From: Owenia fusiformis
Lineage: Eukaryota > Annelida > Polychaeta > Sabellida > Oweniidae
Direction: 5' to 3'
Length of the DNA stretch: 64,000 nucleotides
NCBI GenBank assembly: GCA_903813345.2
Contig: CAIIXF020000001.1
Span: forward strand, 61,273,885 to 61,337,884
Shown: piece after piece, positions 12,148-23,060 of the stretch
Layout of the letters: each line of letters starts with the position of its first letter
Position numbering within the stretch: position 1 is the stretch's first letter
The notes under the pieces: generated by a model
Told to the model about the DNA's origin: nothing
The model's database searches: none
Seen by the model: the letters and a program-made list of their open reading frames with translations, nothing else
Program-made: the position numbers and the translations under genes

Positions 12148-12880
12148 CATGACTAGAAAAACAGCAACTCCACGGAGTAGCAAATCCCACCGAACAAATC
12201 ATATTTTTTGATAATTAGTGGCCATCTTGAAAGTTTCTTCTTGAACAGAGCATATAAAATTTGAACCAAATCCATCCACTGGTACTTGAGTTACCAAAGA
12301 TTATGTTTTTTTTCTGAAAAATGGCAGCCATTTTGAAATTCATCCACCATCTTGAGAATTCTTTCTTGAGCAGAGCTACTGTGTCCCTAGGCATAAGCAT
12401 ATAAAATTTTAACCAAATCCATTAACTGGTATTTGAGTTATCGTAGATTACAATTTTTATGAAAAATGGCCACCATTTTGAAATTCAGCCTCCATCTTGA
12501 AAATTCTTTCTCTAACAGAACAATTGTGTCCCTATAGGCATCATCATAAAATCTGAACCAAATCCGTTCACTGGTATTTGAGTTATCATAGAATACATTT
12601 TTACAAAAAATGGCTGCCATTTTGAAATTTAGCAGCAATTTGAATCAAATTCGTCAACTTGTATTTGAGTTATCAAAGATTACATTTTTATGAAAAATGG
12701 TGGCCATTTTGAATTGAGCGGCCATATTTAAAATTCCCTCTCGATCAAAGGTCCTACACCAATAAGACAAAAGCCTATAAAATGTGAATCAAATCTGTCA
12801 ACTGGTATTTGAGTTATCGCTCTGACACATGGACGGATGGTTTTCCTATATTCCCTTGAACTTTGTTTGAAAACATGTAT
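12148..12880. repeat. Composite dispersed repeat with ~145-bp internal units (copy 1)
   Basis: It starts with ACAGCAACTCCACGGAGTAG and contains about five internal units marked by AACTGGTATTTGAGTTATC near 12275, 12425, 12570, 12655 and 12800, so most periods are 144-147 bp and one is about 85. Each unit also carries AAAATGGCNGCCATTTTGAA. It ends with ACACATGGACGGATGG. The same head, units and GGACGGAC tail recur at 22.2 kb in the same orientation, so this is a mobile composite repeat rather than a local satellite. Confidence 0.8.
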
Positions 12881-13017
12881 TCTGTGGGATACACTTGCTC
12901 ATTTTTCAATAAATTTTGGAGTGTATATCAAAGCTAACATTTTGAGAAATACAATTAAATAGAATTTGTTTGATAATTGAACTTTTTGATTCTAACTAGC
13001 ATCTTCAACATGCTCAA

Positions 13018-13094
13018 AGTCTTACATATTTGTGGTACAATAAACCTTACATATTTGTGGTACAATAAACCTTACATATTTGTGGTACAATAAA
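13018..13094. repeat. 25-bp tandem repeat, three copies
   Basis: The unit is CTTACATATTTGTGGTACAA followed by TAAAC, repeated almost perfectly three times. Confidence 0.9.
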
Positions 13095-13451
13095 CCAGTA
13101 TGCATGTTGTAGGATGGAGCTACTCCTGAGGGAGAAAACATTATCTCCTAAATATCTCCAAAAAGGACATGAGCAGGTGGCCCTCATATATTTAGCATAC
13201 CTTGTACCAGACCCCCAACACAAACACAACAGAATTACTGCATATCTTCATCTAGATATTTAATGAAATAACAAGATAAATCTAGTAACAGTTTAAAATA
13301 GCAGAGTATATAATCAAATTCCAGGTACTATGCAAACATTAACAGAACAATTTAGATTTCTGACTCTGTAAACATAGTGTGACATCATCCCACAAATCAT
13401 GTGCAGCATGCGGATGCTTTTAACAGGGAAAGTCTGGATAAAAATACAGAC

Positions 13452-13660
13452 ACAGTAAAACCTGTTCTAGGGATCACCTCTCTGTAAGGAACACCTCTCA
13501 ATCAGGAACATTTTTCAAAATAACCAAATATGTTTCTTTGACTATACTTATATGTTCATGCACCCTCAATGTAATAGGAATACCTGTAATAGGAATACCT
13601 GTTAACAGGGAACAGTTTCAGCCAGTGCGGAGAATGTTCCCTGTATACAGGTTTAACTGT
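13452..13660. mobile_element. 209-bp MITE-like element
   Basis: The ends are ACAGTAAAACCTG at the left and the near-perfect inverse CAGGTTTAACTGT at the right. Inside are CAGGAACA and GGGAACA motifs in opposite orientations. No target duplication is clear. A stretch with the same left end occurs at 55719 within TMEM107 intron 1, so this is a dispersed family. Confidence 0.5.
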
Positions 13661-14190
13661 ATTCATAAATCATGGTTTATGCTGATTGTAACAGCAGTGA
13701 ATAGAATGAAATGGCCGGGTGAATTATGACTATCGCTCCAATAGACTGTGATCATAAATAAAACTGATACTGATGCCTGCTCTACCTGCAGAGTAATCAT
13801 CATCTTGGAAATCGATTTCACTTATCTTAGTTTGATTAAGTTTTATCATCTTGGGTCATCATGTTTTGTGCTTGAACTTATGTTCTCATGGAATATTTAT
13901 GGAATGAATTAGCTTCATGTAAATATTTGATGACTTGTAATTGTAATGATGCGACCAACAGATAATAGCCACTTGTAATAAAGTCTAGATACTGCATAAT
14001 ACCGACATATATTGAATGATGACAATATACGAGGTACACTACACTCTATAAGTCTGGCAACTGAAAGGATTTACTTGATAGAATGTTAAAGGTGCAACAA
14101 TTAGTGAAGAGTTGCCATTCAATGATCATGGACCAGTCTCAAAATATTGGATATTTCATCAAGACTTACATCTTTTTCTATTATCTACAA
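13661..14190. other. Intergenic DNA, nothing recognised
   Basis: AT-rich sequence with no exon, repeat array or terminal inverted repeat seen. Confidence 0.4.
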
Positions 14191-14195
14191 AGAAA

Positions 14196-15040
14196 CCTCT
14201 AATACCTAATGCACACCCTCCAAATCCTTGTACAAGCCCCCTAATGCCTAATACAAGCCCTCTAATTCCTAATGCAAGCCATCCAATACCTAATGTATGC
14301 CATCTTATTCCTAATGCAAGCCATCCAATACCTAATGTACGCCATCTAATTCCTAATGCATGCCATCTAATACCTAATGTACGCCATCTAATTCCTAATG
14401 CAAGCCATCCAAAACCTAATGCAAGCCATCTAATTCCTAATGCAAGCCATCCAATACCTAATGCAAGCCATCTAATTCCTAATGCATGCCATCCAATACA
14501 TGATGTAAGCCATCTAATTCCTAATGCAAGCCATCTAATTCCTAATGCATGCCACCCAATACCTAATGTAAGCCATCTAATTCCTAATGCAAGCCATCCA
14601 ATACATGATGTAAGCCATCTAATTCCCAATGCACGCCATCTAATACCTAATGTACGCCATCTTATTCCTAATGCAAGCCATCCAATTCCTTGTACAAGCC
14701 CCCTAATGCCTAATACAAGTCCTCTAATTCCTAATGCAAGCTCTCCAATACCTAAAACAAGCCCTCTAATTCCTAATGCAAGCCATCCAATACCTAATGT
14801 ACGCCATCTTATTCCTAATGCAAGCCATCCAATACCTAATGCAAGCCATCTAATTCCTAATGCATGCCATCTAATACCTAATGTACGCCATCTAATTCCT
14901 AATGCAAGCCATCCAATACCTAATGCAAGCCATCTAATTCCTAATGCATGCCATCTAATACCTAATGTACGCCATCTTATTCCTAATGCACCCCCTCCAA
15001 TTCCTTGTACAAGCCCCCTAATGCCTAATATAAGCTCTCC
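14196..15040. repeat. 21-bp minisatellite, about 40 copies
   Basis: Units follow the pattern AAGCCATCYAATNCCTAATGY, with interspersed blocks AAGCCCYCTAATGCCTAATA that recur at the beginning, middle and end, which suggests segmental amplification of multi-unit blocks. Because 21 is divisible by 3 and the unit lacks stops, the array is open for 320 codons on the plus strand (heptads of the type ASHLIPN) and 156 codons on the minus strand. I read this as a by-product of the period. No splice sites, signal peptide or supporting exon was seen. Confidence 0.9.
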
Positions 15041-15862
15041 AAAGGTCAGTCCTCTGTATAATTATTGTATTTAAACATATCACTGACAGGCATAATAAAA
15101 AGAAAGTGTTCATATAGCTAGCACACAATTCTTCCAATGTTTTTCATTTTGTTTCTAAAATTATATTTTGTGTAATAACTTGGCTACCTGACAAAATCAA
15201 GCACTATACAAGATAACTGTACCAAGTGTCAGCTAGCTCAGGCCTTACAGAAGTCTATTATATCATGTATTACTTGTTTGTGAGATTCATTTCAAGATAT
15301 TAATAACACCTTAATTCTGCTTATATCTATAGCCATATGATTCACCTACAAGTTAAATCAACAATATTGCGAGTCTACAGGGTGGAAGCAAGAATGTCAA
15401 GAACACCTTTATGTTTCTGGACACCCTGTACCTGTACAGCATAAGTAAATAAATACTCAAGCAATTGATTATTCAAGTACAATTTGTTTTAAATTTCTGA
15501 TTAAATACAGTGATAGAACTGACAGCTATTAACAAATGTTCCACTTTCAGTTACATGTAATACTCAAACACATGAAAAAATATATGAACATGCCTCTTAA
15601 TGCAGTGAAAATGCCAGTCAATCAAACCTAAAAATAAGCATTCAATTAAGAACCTCGGTGAAATATAATATGGAAAATATATTCTTATTTTGAATTCAAA
15701 ATGTTAATTTTGGGTTGTTAGCATTTTGGAAAACCAAATTTGGTATACTAATGCAACAGCCTTGGAGTTGAGCGTCTAATCTAACATCGCATTCAATGTT
15801 AGATTCATTTGTAAATTATTTCAAATAATCACGCAGATGCAAGTAGGTAGTTACCAGTTTCA
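15041..15862. other. Intergenic DNA
   Basis: No gene is seen. It contains the 55-bp mini-element listed at 15376. Confidence 0.4.
15376..15430. mobile_element. 55-bp miniature element with TACAGGGTG ends
   Basis: It begins TACAGGGTGGAAG and ends GGACACCCTGTA, an inverted match at the tips. A similar tiny structure (TACAGGGTGTCCC ... ATACCCTGTA) lies at 23497-23555. ACAGGGTGTCC-type ends are common in mariner-like elements. At this length it could be an extreme deletion derivative or chance. Confidence 0.3.
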
Positions 15863-15876
15863 CCACCAGGTGGCGC
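15863..15876 (+). promoter_or_regulatory. CTCF-like motif
   Basis: CCACCAGGTGGCGC matches the core of the bilaterian CTCF consensus very closely. Seventeen bases downstream (15893) is an ATG in good context (A at -3, G at +4). Its short frame MAGQE runs into a strong donor, GTGAGT, at 15910. Whether CTCF binds is not shown by sequence alone. Confidence 0.45.
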
Positions 15877-16042
15877 ATTCGGGTCAGATAGCATGGCGGG
15901 TCAGGAGGAGTGAGTAGCTCCCATAATTCTTTCATATTCTATCGTATTCGGGGATTCCCCATTACATCATCTCTTGCATCATCTCCAATCAAATTGCAGG
16001 ATTCGATCACGTGAACAATCATGGGCACATGCTCTCTCAGTG

Positions 16043-16120
16043 CTGCGCATGCGCAGAGTTAAATTTTAAATCGTGAGAATGGCGTTTACATCAGTTCAAC
16101 ATCGTCATTTCAAACCTACG
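16043..16120 (+). promoter_or_regulatory. NRF1-like site and possible first exon
   Basis: CTGCGCATGCGCAG (16043-16056) is a palindromic NRF1-type site of the same kind as the one in front of COPB2. At 16079 an ATG followed by 14 codons (MAFTSVQHRHFKPT) ends exactly at a plausible donor, GTAATA (16121). This could be the promoter and first coding exon of a plus-strand gene with very long introns, but no second exon was recognised downstream. Confidence 0.3.
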
Positions 16121-17057
16121 GTAATACTATTGAAGTTACTCGATCCATACTTGTAGAGAATACTCATAAAACTACAGTGAACATTTGGAGATCCATTTCA
16201 ACGGAAAATTGAGGCCTGTTTATAAAATTTGTTTTCGAACGTGCTAATATGATAGGGCATCTTTGGGAAATCTCCCCCCCTGATGGCGGGTATAGTAGAA
16301 AGTTCCCTTAAACTTAAATTACATCTGTTTTAGTAGTTCAATGTTCATATCACCCTTATGTATCTAATAGTTATGTGACTTGCATGGAGTAAAGATGGTT
16401 GTATCTTTGTTAGTCATATGAGAAAATGTTATCTGTTCAATACAAGAAAAGATATTTAACTTTTTGTGATTTTGTAACATGGGGTCTATGGGGAATCTCC
16501 CAAAACAAGAAGTCAAATTTTCAAAAAAATTCAAAGTTGATAAACATATTTCAAGATGTACTTTTACATGTAGATTTCAAAATTTTGAATATTTAATGAC
16601 GTAAATCAAGATTATTTCTACTCGCATAAAGTCTATTGCAATACTGTATTGTAAAATTGTAAAATGTATGTTTATCATGTAACTGTACTGTAATTGCTTT
16701 AACATGCTTATTCTTTGAAATAAAAAAATTATAAAAAAAAGAAATCAAGCAAATTAACTTGTACTACAGAGCTGTATCATACCTCACTCTATTGATCTCT
16801 AATTGTTCGATTTAGTGCCAACAAACATCTACAAATAATCATGACAGATTCCCATTTGATTTAACATTGCGATTGTTGTATATGTTCACAAGCAAACAAT
16901 TGAACTACTGCTAAAGTGCATTATTTGTTTTTGAATCAATAATCTGATTATCTCAGTGTTATAATCAGTAATCAACTTAATCAACAAACAATTGATTCAG
17001 TTTTGGAAAGTACAATTCAGTAAACATGAAATGCAATATTTTTGCTGAAGTACACAA
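16121..17057. other. Intergenic DNA
   Basis: No exon is recognised. Near 16715-16740 there is an AATAAA-like and A-rich stretch that could be an old retroposed tail. Confidence 0.4.
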
Positions 17058-17058
17058 C

Positions 17059-18162
17059 TTATCACTATTCACATTTGGCAATGGACTGAATGCAAATATG
17101 TTAAATAGTGGCAATCACTATTCACACTTGGCAATGGACTGAATGCCAATATGTTAAATAGTGGAAATCACTATTCACACTTGGCAATGGACTGAATGCA
17201 AATATGTTAAATAGTGGCAATCACTATTCGCACTTGGCAATGGACTGAATGCCAATATGTTAAATAGTGGCAATCACTATTCGCACTTGGCAATGGACTG
17301 AATGCCAATATGTTAAATAGTGGCAATCACTATTCACACTTGGCAATGGACTGAATGCCAATATGTTAAATAGTGGCAATCACTATTCACACTTGTCAAT
17401 GGACTGAATGCCAATATGTTAAATAGTGGCAATCACTATTCACACTTGGCAATGGACTGAATGCCAATATGTTAAATAGTGGCAATCACTATTCACACTT
17501 GGCAATGGACTGAATGCCAATATGTTAAATAGTGGCAATCACTATTCGCACTTGGCAATGGACTGAATGCCAATATATTAAATAGTGGCAATCACTATAC
17601 ACACTTGGCAATGGACTGAATGCCAATATGTTAAATAGTGGCAATCACTATTCACACTTGGCTATGGACTGAATGCCAATATGTTAAATAGTGGCAATCA
17701 CTATCCACACTTGGCAATAGACTGAATGCCAATATGTTAAATAGTGGCAATCACGATTCACACTTGGCAATGGACTGAATGCCAATATGTTAAATAGCGG
17801 CAATCACTATTCACACTTGGCAATGGACTGAATGCAAATATGTTAAATAGTGGCAATCACTATTCACACTTGGTAATGGACTGAATGCCAATATGTTAAA
17901 TAGTGGCAATCACTATTCGCACTTGGCAATGGACTGAATGCAAATATGTTAAATAGTGGCAATCACTATTCACACTTGGCAATGGACTGAATGCCAATAT
18001 GTTAAATAGTGGCAATCACTATTCGCACTTGGCAATGGACTGAATGCAAATATGTTAAATAGTGGCAATCACTATTCACACTTGGCAATGGACTGAATGC
18101 CAATATGTTAAATAGTGGCAATCACTATACACACTTGGCAATGGACTGAATGCCAATATGGA
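17059..18162. repeat. 53-bp minisatellite, about 21 copies
   Basis: Landmarks CTTGGCAATGGACTGAATGC and AATATGTTAAATAGTGGCAA repeat every 53 bp with very few substitutions (CACTT after TTCG versus TTCA; GCAAATATG versus GCCAATATG). Variants recur in blocks, so the array grew by multi-unit duplications. The low divergence implies recent expansion or homogenisation. The period is not a multiple of three, and no long frame is open. Confidence 0.95.
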
Positions 18163-19100
18163 CAATTTGTATGCACATATTTTACCTGTATGTCAATAGT
18201 AACATCTGGTTATGGAAATGTTAGTCACAAGGAAATCTAGTGCAAAGCTGCAATAATTGAGTAAAAATTTCCTCTTCATTTTTCCAAATGTTACATAAAT
18301 ATCAGTATCAATGGACTAATACTTTATAGACAGATGTAGTAGAATCACACAATAACTCCTCATCAAGTTTAGTATTGAGCAATGAGAGTATATACTTACA
18401 CGTTCTTAAGAGCAATTTTATCATTAATTCACAAATCTACAATATATTAACAATTTGTATAATCTTATGATAGTCCCACAATGATTAACTCAGACACTAA
18501 CATTTATATTGATACATTCATTAGACTCACGCCCAGTGATCGGAAAAAATGAACAGAGGAGGGGAAAATTCAACAAATCTGCAAGATTTATTTTTTACAT
18601 GAAAGTTTACGAATAAATCGCTAAATGAATAGGTGCATAGTATGGTTAATAAAACATTCATGTCAGTCATTCATGTAACAATTTGATTTCAAAAATAAAA
18701 TAAAATATTTGTTTTTATATTTGTTATTAATTGCCCATCAAACAGATAAATGATTTTATTACCATTCATAATCAAATTAAAACCAAACAGCACATTAATA
18801 AGCCACTTGTTCAGAAAAGAGCATTGTGAAAGGTTAATAATGTGAAAAATCATTCAAACGTGCTGAATTTATCATTGCCCTCATTAACAAGGGACCTGTC
18901 TGACTGAAGCAAGCTGTTATAGCTATGGCTTTAACAATTATTGAAGATCATCGCGATATAACGATTTGTCTACCTGAGGCTTAATACCTGAGAAGGGCAG
19001 GTTATTGATCACAATATCAACTCATATCATCTCTAAGGGATCCTCAGATCCTTCTGAGACCATTGGTTAAGGTTTTAAGCATTCAAATTAACTTAAAGCC
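18163..19100. other. Intergenic DNA
   Basis: AT-rich, with no gene or clear repeat recognised. Confidence 0.4.
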
Positions 19101-19109
19101 ATTTAGGAG

Positions 19110-19590
19110 GAAAAAGACCCAGCCATTTACATTATTTACCTTAGCAGGACATGTCACATGTCAATTATTAATACTAACAACCATTTACATTTTTACATCG
19201 GCAGGACATGTCACATGTAAATTGATAATACAACCATTTACATTATTTACCTCAGCAGGACATGTCACATGGAAATTATGAGCACAACCATTTATGTTAT
19301 TAACAGATCAGGATATGTCACATTTAAATTGATAATACAACCATTTACATTATTTACCTCAGCAGGACATGTCACATGTAAATTGATAATACAACCATTT
19401 ACATTATTTACCTCAGCAGGACATGTCACATGGAAATTATGAGCACAACCATTTACTTTATTAACTGATCAGGACATGTCACATGTAAATTATTAATACA
19501 ACCATTTACATAATTTACAATGTACCTCAGCAGGACATGTCACATTTAAATTATGAGCACAACCATTTATTTCATTTCCTCTGTAATATA
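19110..19590 (+). repeat. 54-bp array, plus orientation
   Basis: Units carry CTCAGCAGGACATGTCACAT followed by GTAAATTGATAATACAACCA and a TTTACATTATTTAC tail. About nine units are present, partly alternating with a shorter variant (ATTATGAGCACAACC, GATCAGGACATG). The same unit in the opposite orientation forms the array at 20745. Confidence 0.9.
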
Positions 19591-20744
19591 TTTACATTAT
19601 AGGGAAAAGTGCTGAAGATCTCCTTACATATAGTGAAGCCTCTCTAATAGGCTAATGTGAAGTGAAACCTTCTATAATATGCGAACATATAATGTCTATC
19701 AAATATGCCACATTTATCAGATATTAGTAACACTTGTTCTTGGGTAATAACATTTTTGTGTGGGATTGATTCTAACTGGATCAATGGTCTTCTGCTATTC
19801 TTATATGTGAGATTGTTTTCTTGTCTCCGATGGGCAATGTGTACACATGCAAGTACATGCTTGTTCTTTATTTTATCGGTAAATCTTTGCATGGCTTGCA
19901 GCATGTCTGCAGTTAGTCTATTTCAAGTAAATATTCTTAATATTTAGAATATAGAGATGCAAAAGTATAACTGTGCATGTTTTTCCTCAAATTACATTTG
20001 GATCTTTTCTGTTCAGATATATCCTTCCAGGTCTTCTCTCAAAATATAACCTATTTTTAGTTATTATTTATAAGACATAAGTGCAAGTAGGCTATAAAAC
20101 AGATGATAAAACACATAACTCTAATGACTTTCCACACATATTCTGGCAATATCTAATGGACATGTGTGGTTCTATGGATATATATACAGTATATGTAAGA
20201 ATGATGTTTGATCCAAGCAATCTGTCACCATAGGATACAGTCCTTTACATCAGCTATTGTATTTCTTGATGTTTTAGGTTCAAGCTCAGTTAAAATGGTC
20301 TTTTTGACTTATTCTAGATGAGATAAATAATGACTAATTGATTGAAATGGGAAATAAATGATGTCACAATAACATGAGAAGGTTTAAATTCCCCATGGCT
20401 CCAATAACTTCATATTTTTAATCAAAGCTCAAAGTCATATTTATGAGACCTCTGTTTTCATAAGTGATTACACATGATTATAGGGTATCTATGGAGGCAG
20501 CTTGAATAAACAGGGAAGTAATGAAGAAACTGCCCTGTATGAATTTGATGCATTTGACATATAATGGTTTTCAGTGTGCTACATAATCTGATTATTCATT
20601 GAACTTGTCTATCTAAAAATGTTCATGTGCTGATTTTAACAGATTATTCATTGTGGTAGTTATATCTAAAAGTGTTCATATGTCAAATTAACCAAATTAT
20701 TTATTGCATTTGCCTATCTTAGAATTTACAAATGACATGTCCTT
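19591..20744. other. Spacer between inverted 54-bp arrays
   Basis: No gene or transposase is recognised in this 1.15-kb spacer. It would form the loop if the two flanking arrays paired. Confidence 0.4.
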
Positions 20745-21183
20745 ATGAGGTATATAATGTAAATGGTTGTATTAATAATTTACATGTGACAGTCCTGCTG
20801 AGGTAAATAATGTAAATGGTTGTATTAATCATTTAAATGTGATATGTCCTGCTGAGGTAAGCAATGTAAATGGTTGTATTAATAATTTACATGTGACATG
20901 TCCTGCTGAGGTAAATAATGCAAATGGTTGTATTAATAATTTACATGTGACATGTCCTGCTGAGGCAAATAACGTAAATGGTTGTATTAATAATTTACAT
21001 GTGACATGTCCTACTGAGGTAAATAATGCAAATGGTTGTATTAATAATTTACATGTGACATGTCCTGCTGAGGCAAATAACGTAAATGGTTGTATTAATA
21101 ATTTACATGTGACATGTCCTGCTGAGGCAAATAACGTAAATGGTTGTATTAATAATTTACATGTGACATGTCCTAGTGAGGGC
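20745..21183 (-). repeat. 54-bp array, inverted orientation
   Basis: About eight units reading GACATGTCCTGCTGAGGTAA with TAATGTAAATGGTTGTATTA, the reverse complement of the 19.1-kb array. Units here are more uniform than in the left array. Because 54 is a multiple of 3, both strands are open (18-residue periods); I do not read this as coding. Confidence 0.9.
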
Positions 21184-22009
21184 AAATCTGTATCAATGGT
21201 TTCATTGTTAAAATGAGACTGATGTCTATTAATTGTCCTGGTCATACCTAATAATATCACATGATTAATAGCTGCGAATAATATTTAGACCTTTAGATTT
21301 CAAATAAATTTACAGCCTGGTGCGTTGGGATTAAATAGCACAAAACAGATTTCTTCATCATTTGACCTCATGTGAGGTCAGAGTAGCAATAAATTTTATA
21401 CATCTCGGATATCAAAAATATATTACATTACTGTGCTTCCATCAATTAAATATATTCTATAAATCTTTCATTAAAAGGTCATTCACTATGTTGCCCATTT
21501 GGAAAAAAAGCATAATCTTGTTATCCAATAATTATTAATCATCAGGGAGACAGTGGCCATTCATGTGTGACAATATTGCTCAATGAGGAGCTATTAATAA
21601 CTGATGGCTTTTCCGATTCAAAAATCCTCACAGTCTTGTTATTAAAGTTTTCTTTACAGATTGGCCCAAAGAGATGGGTTAATGCATAAAAAATTGAAAT
21701 TGAAACAAAGATTGAGATGTTGTGTCATCCTCCAAATGCAGGAGGGCCCAAAGGAAAAACCACAAGTGCATTCCAAACTTTCTTGAAGGATCATCTTGAA
21801 ATATGAAGACTTCTCAGACAGGTATATTTCAATTTTTGCAAATTGTAAATGATAAAATTGATCGAATGATGATGAAATTGTAATTCACGGTGTGTCTCAA
21901 TAATGTTCGTTTAAAAATGGGAAAATGGCACCATTCAGTAGACCCACATAGTTGAAAAACATTTCTTTAAGATCAAGCAAATGTAGAAGCAGAGACTAAT
22001 GACATTTAC
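21184..22009. other. Intergenic DNA
   Basis: No gene is recognised. It ends at a possible donor site on the minus strand. Confidence 0.4.
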
Positions 22010-22212
22010 CAGCACCCCAATAGACATGAGGATTGGTTCAGACAAAATGCACTCTTCCCCTATGCCAAAACTGTTGACAGATATAGGCTCACCATGTAGC
22101 AGATTAGTGCAGCATGTGGAGGTTTTATCTAACATGATACCAAGAACACCTTTCAATAAACCATAAAGGAAGTGAGATATAAAGAATCCATTATATGCAA
22201 GCAAAATATCAG
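22010..22212 (-). CDS. Weak candidate internal exon of an unrecognised membrane protein
   Basis: The minus strand is open from a TATAG acceptor-like site (22214) to a good donor (CTG followed by GTAAATG at 22009). The frame would encode about 67 residues with hydrophobic stretches (NGFFISHFLYGLLKG) and several cysteines (TSTCCTN, EECILSEP). I do not recognise it, and the acceptor has a poor pyrimidine tract. It could be a real exon, a fragment of a transposon, or chance. Confidence 0.2.
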
Positions 22213-22236
22213 CTATACAGTAATAGTCACGCTTAA

Positions 22237-23060
22237 ACTAGAAAACAGCAACTCCATGGAGTAGCAAATCCCACCGAACGTGTTATGATAAATAGCAGCC
22301 ATCTCCTTGAACAGAGCTCTTTTGTCCCAATCCATTAACTGGTATTTGAGTTATCAAAGACTAAATTTTTTAAGAAATTTTGAAATTCAATGGCCATCTT
22401 CCAAATGTATTCTTTTAATAGAGCTCCTCTGTCTCTAGGCATCAGCATATAATATTTGAACCAAATCAATCAACTGGTATTTGAGTTATCAAAGATTACA
22501 CTCTTTTATTAAAAAGGCATTCATTTTGAAATTCAGCTGCCATCTTAAATATTCCTTCTCAAGTAGAGCTCCTATATCCCTCAGCATCAACATATAAAAT
22601 CTGATCGATATCCATCGACTGGTATTTGAGTAATCAAATTAAGATTACATTTTTCTGAAAATGGCAGCCAATTTGAAATTCAGTGGCTCTCTTTAAAATC
22701 TATACTTGAGTAAAGCTCTTTGTCCCTATAGGCCTCGTTCAGCATATACAATCTGAACCAAATCCACCCACTGGTCTTTGAGTTACCAAAGATTTTGTTT
22801 ATTATGATAATAGATGGCCATTTTGAAATCCAGTAGCCATCAAGTTTATTTTTCCCTAGATCAAAGATAAGATTTTTTATGAAAAATGGTGGCCATTTTG
22901 AATTGAGTTGCCATATTGAAAATTTCTTCTCAAACAGAGGTCCTACACTCATAAGACATAAAGATATAAAATTTGAATCAAATCCATAGACTGGTATTTG
23001 AGTCTATCATCTGGACAAACAAATGGACGGACGGACGCACAGCTTCTCTATATCCCTACA
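22237..23060. repeat. Composite dispersed repeat with ~145-bp internal units (copy 2)
   Basis: The head ACAGCAACTCCATGGAGTAG, internal marker ACTGGTATTTGAGTTATCAA (near 22335, 22475, 22620, 22765 and 22990) and tail AATGGACGGACGGACGCAC match the copy at 12148. The internal units differ in number and sequence between the copies, so the unit count has changed independently in each. Confidence 0.8.

Noticed and set aside
13204..13240. Possible 37-nt minus-strand exon (NSVVFVLGVWYK) with AG and GT at its edges
   Set aside because: Too short to support without neighbours, with no adjoining exon found. Chance AG-GT pairs at this spacing are common.
14112..15074. 320-codon open frame with ASHLIPN-type heptads
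   Set aside because: It coincides with a 21-bp minisatellite whose unit is a multiple of three and lacks stops. The opposite strand is also open, and no flanking exon or homology supports a protein.
17059..18162. Regular 53-bp direct repeats considered as a CRISPR array
   Set aside because: The whole unit is conserved with no unique spacers, and the context is a eukaryotic genome.
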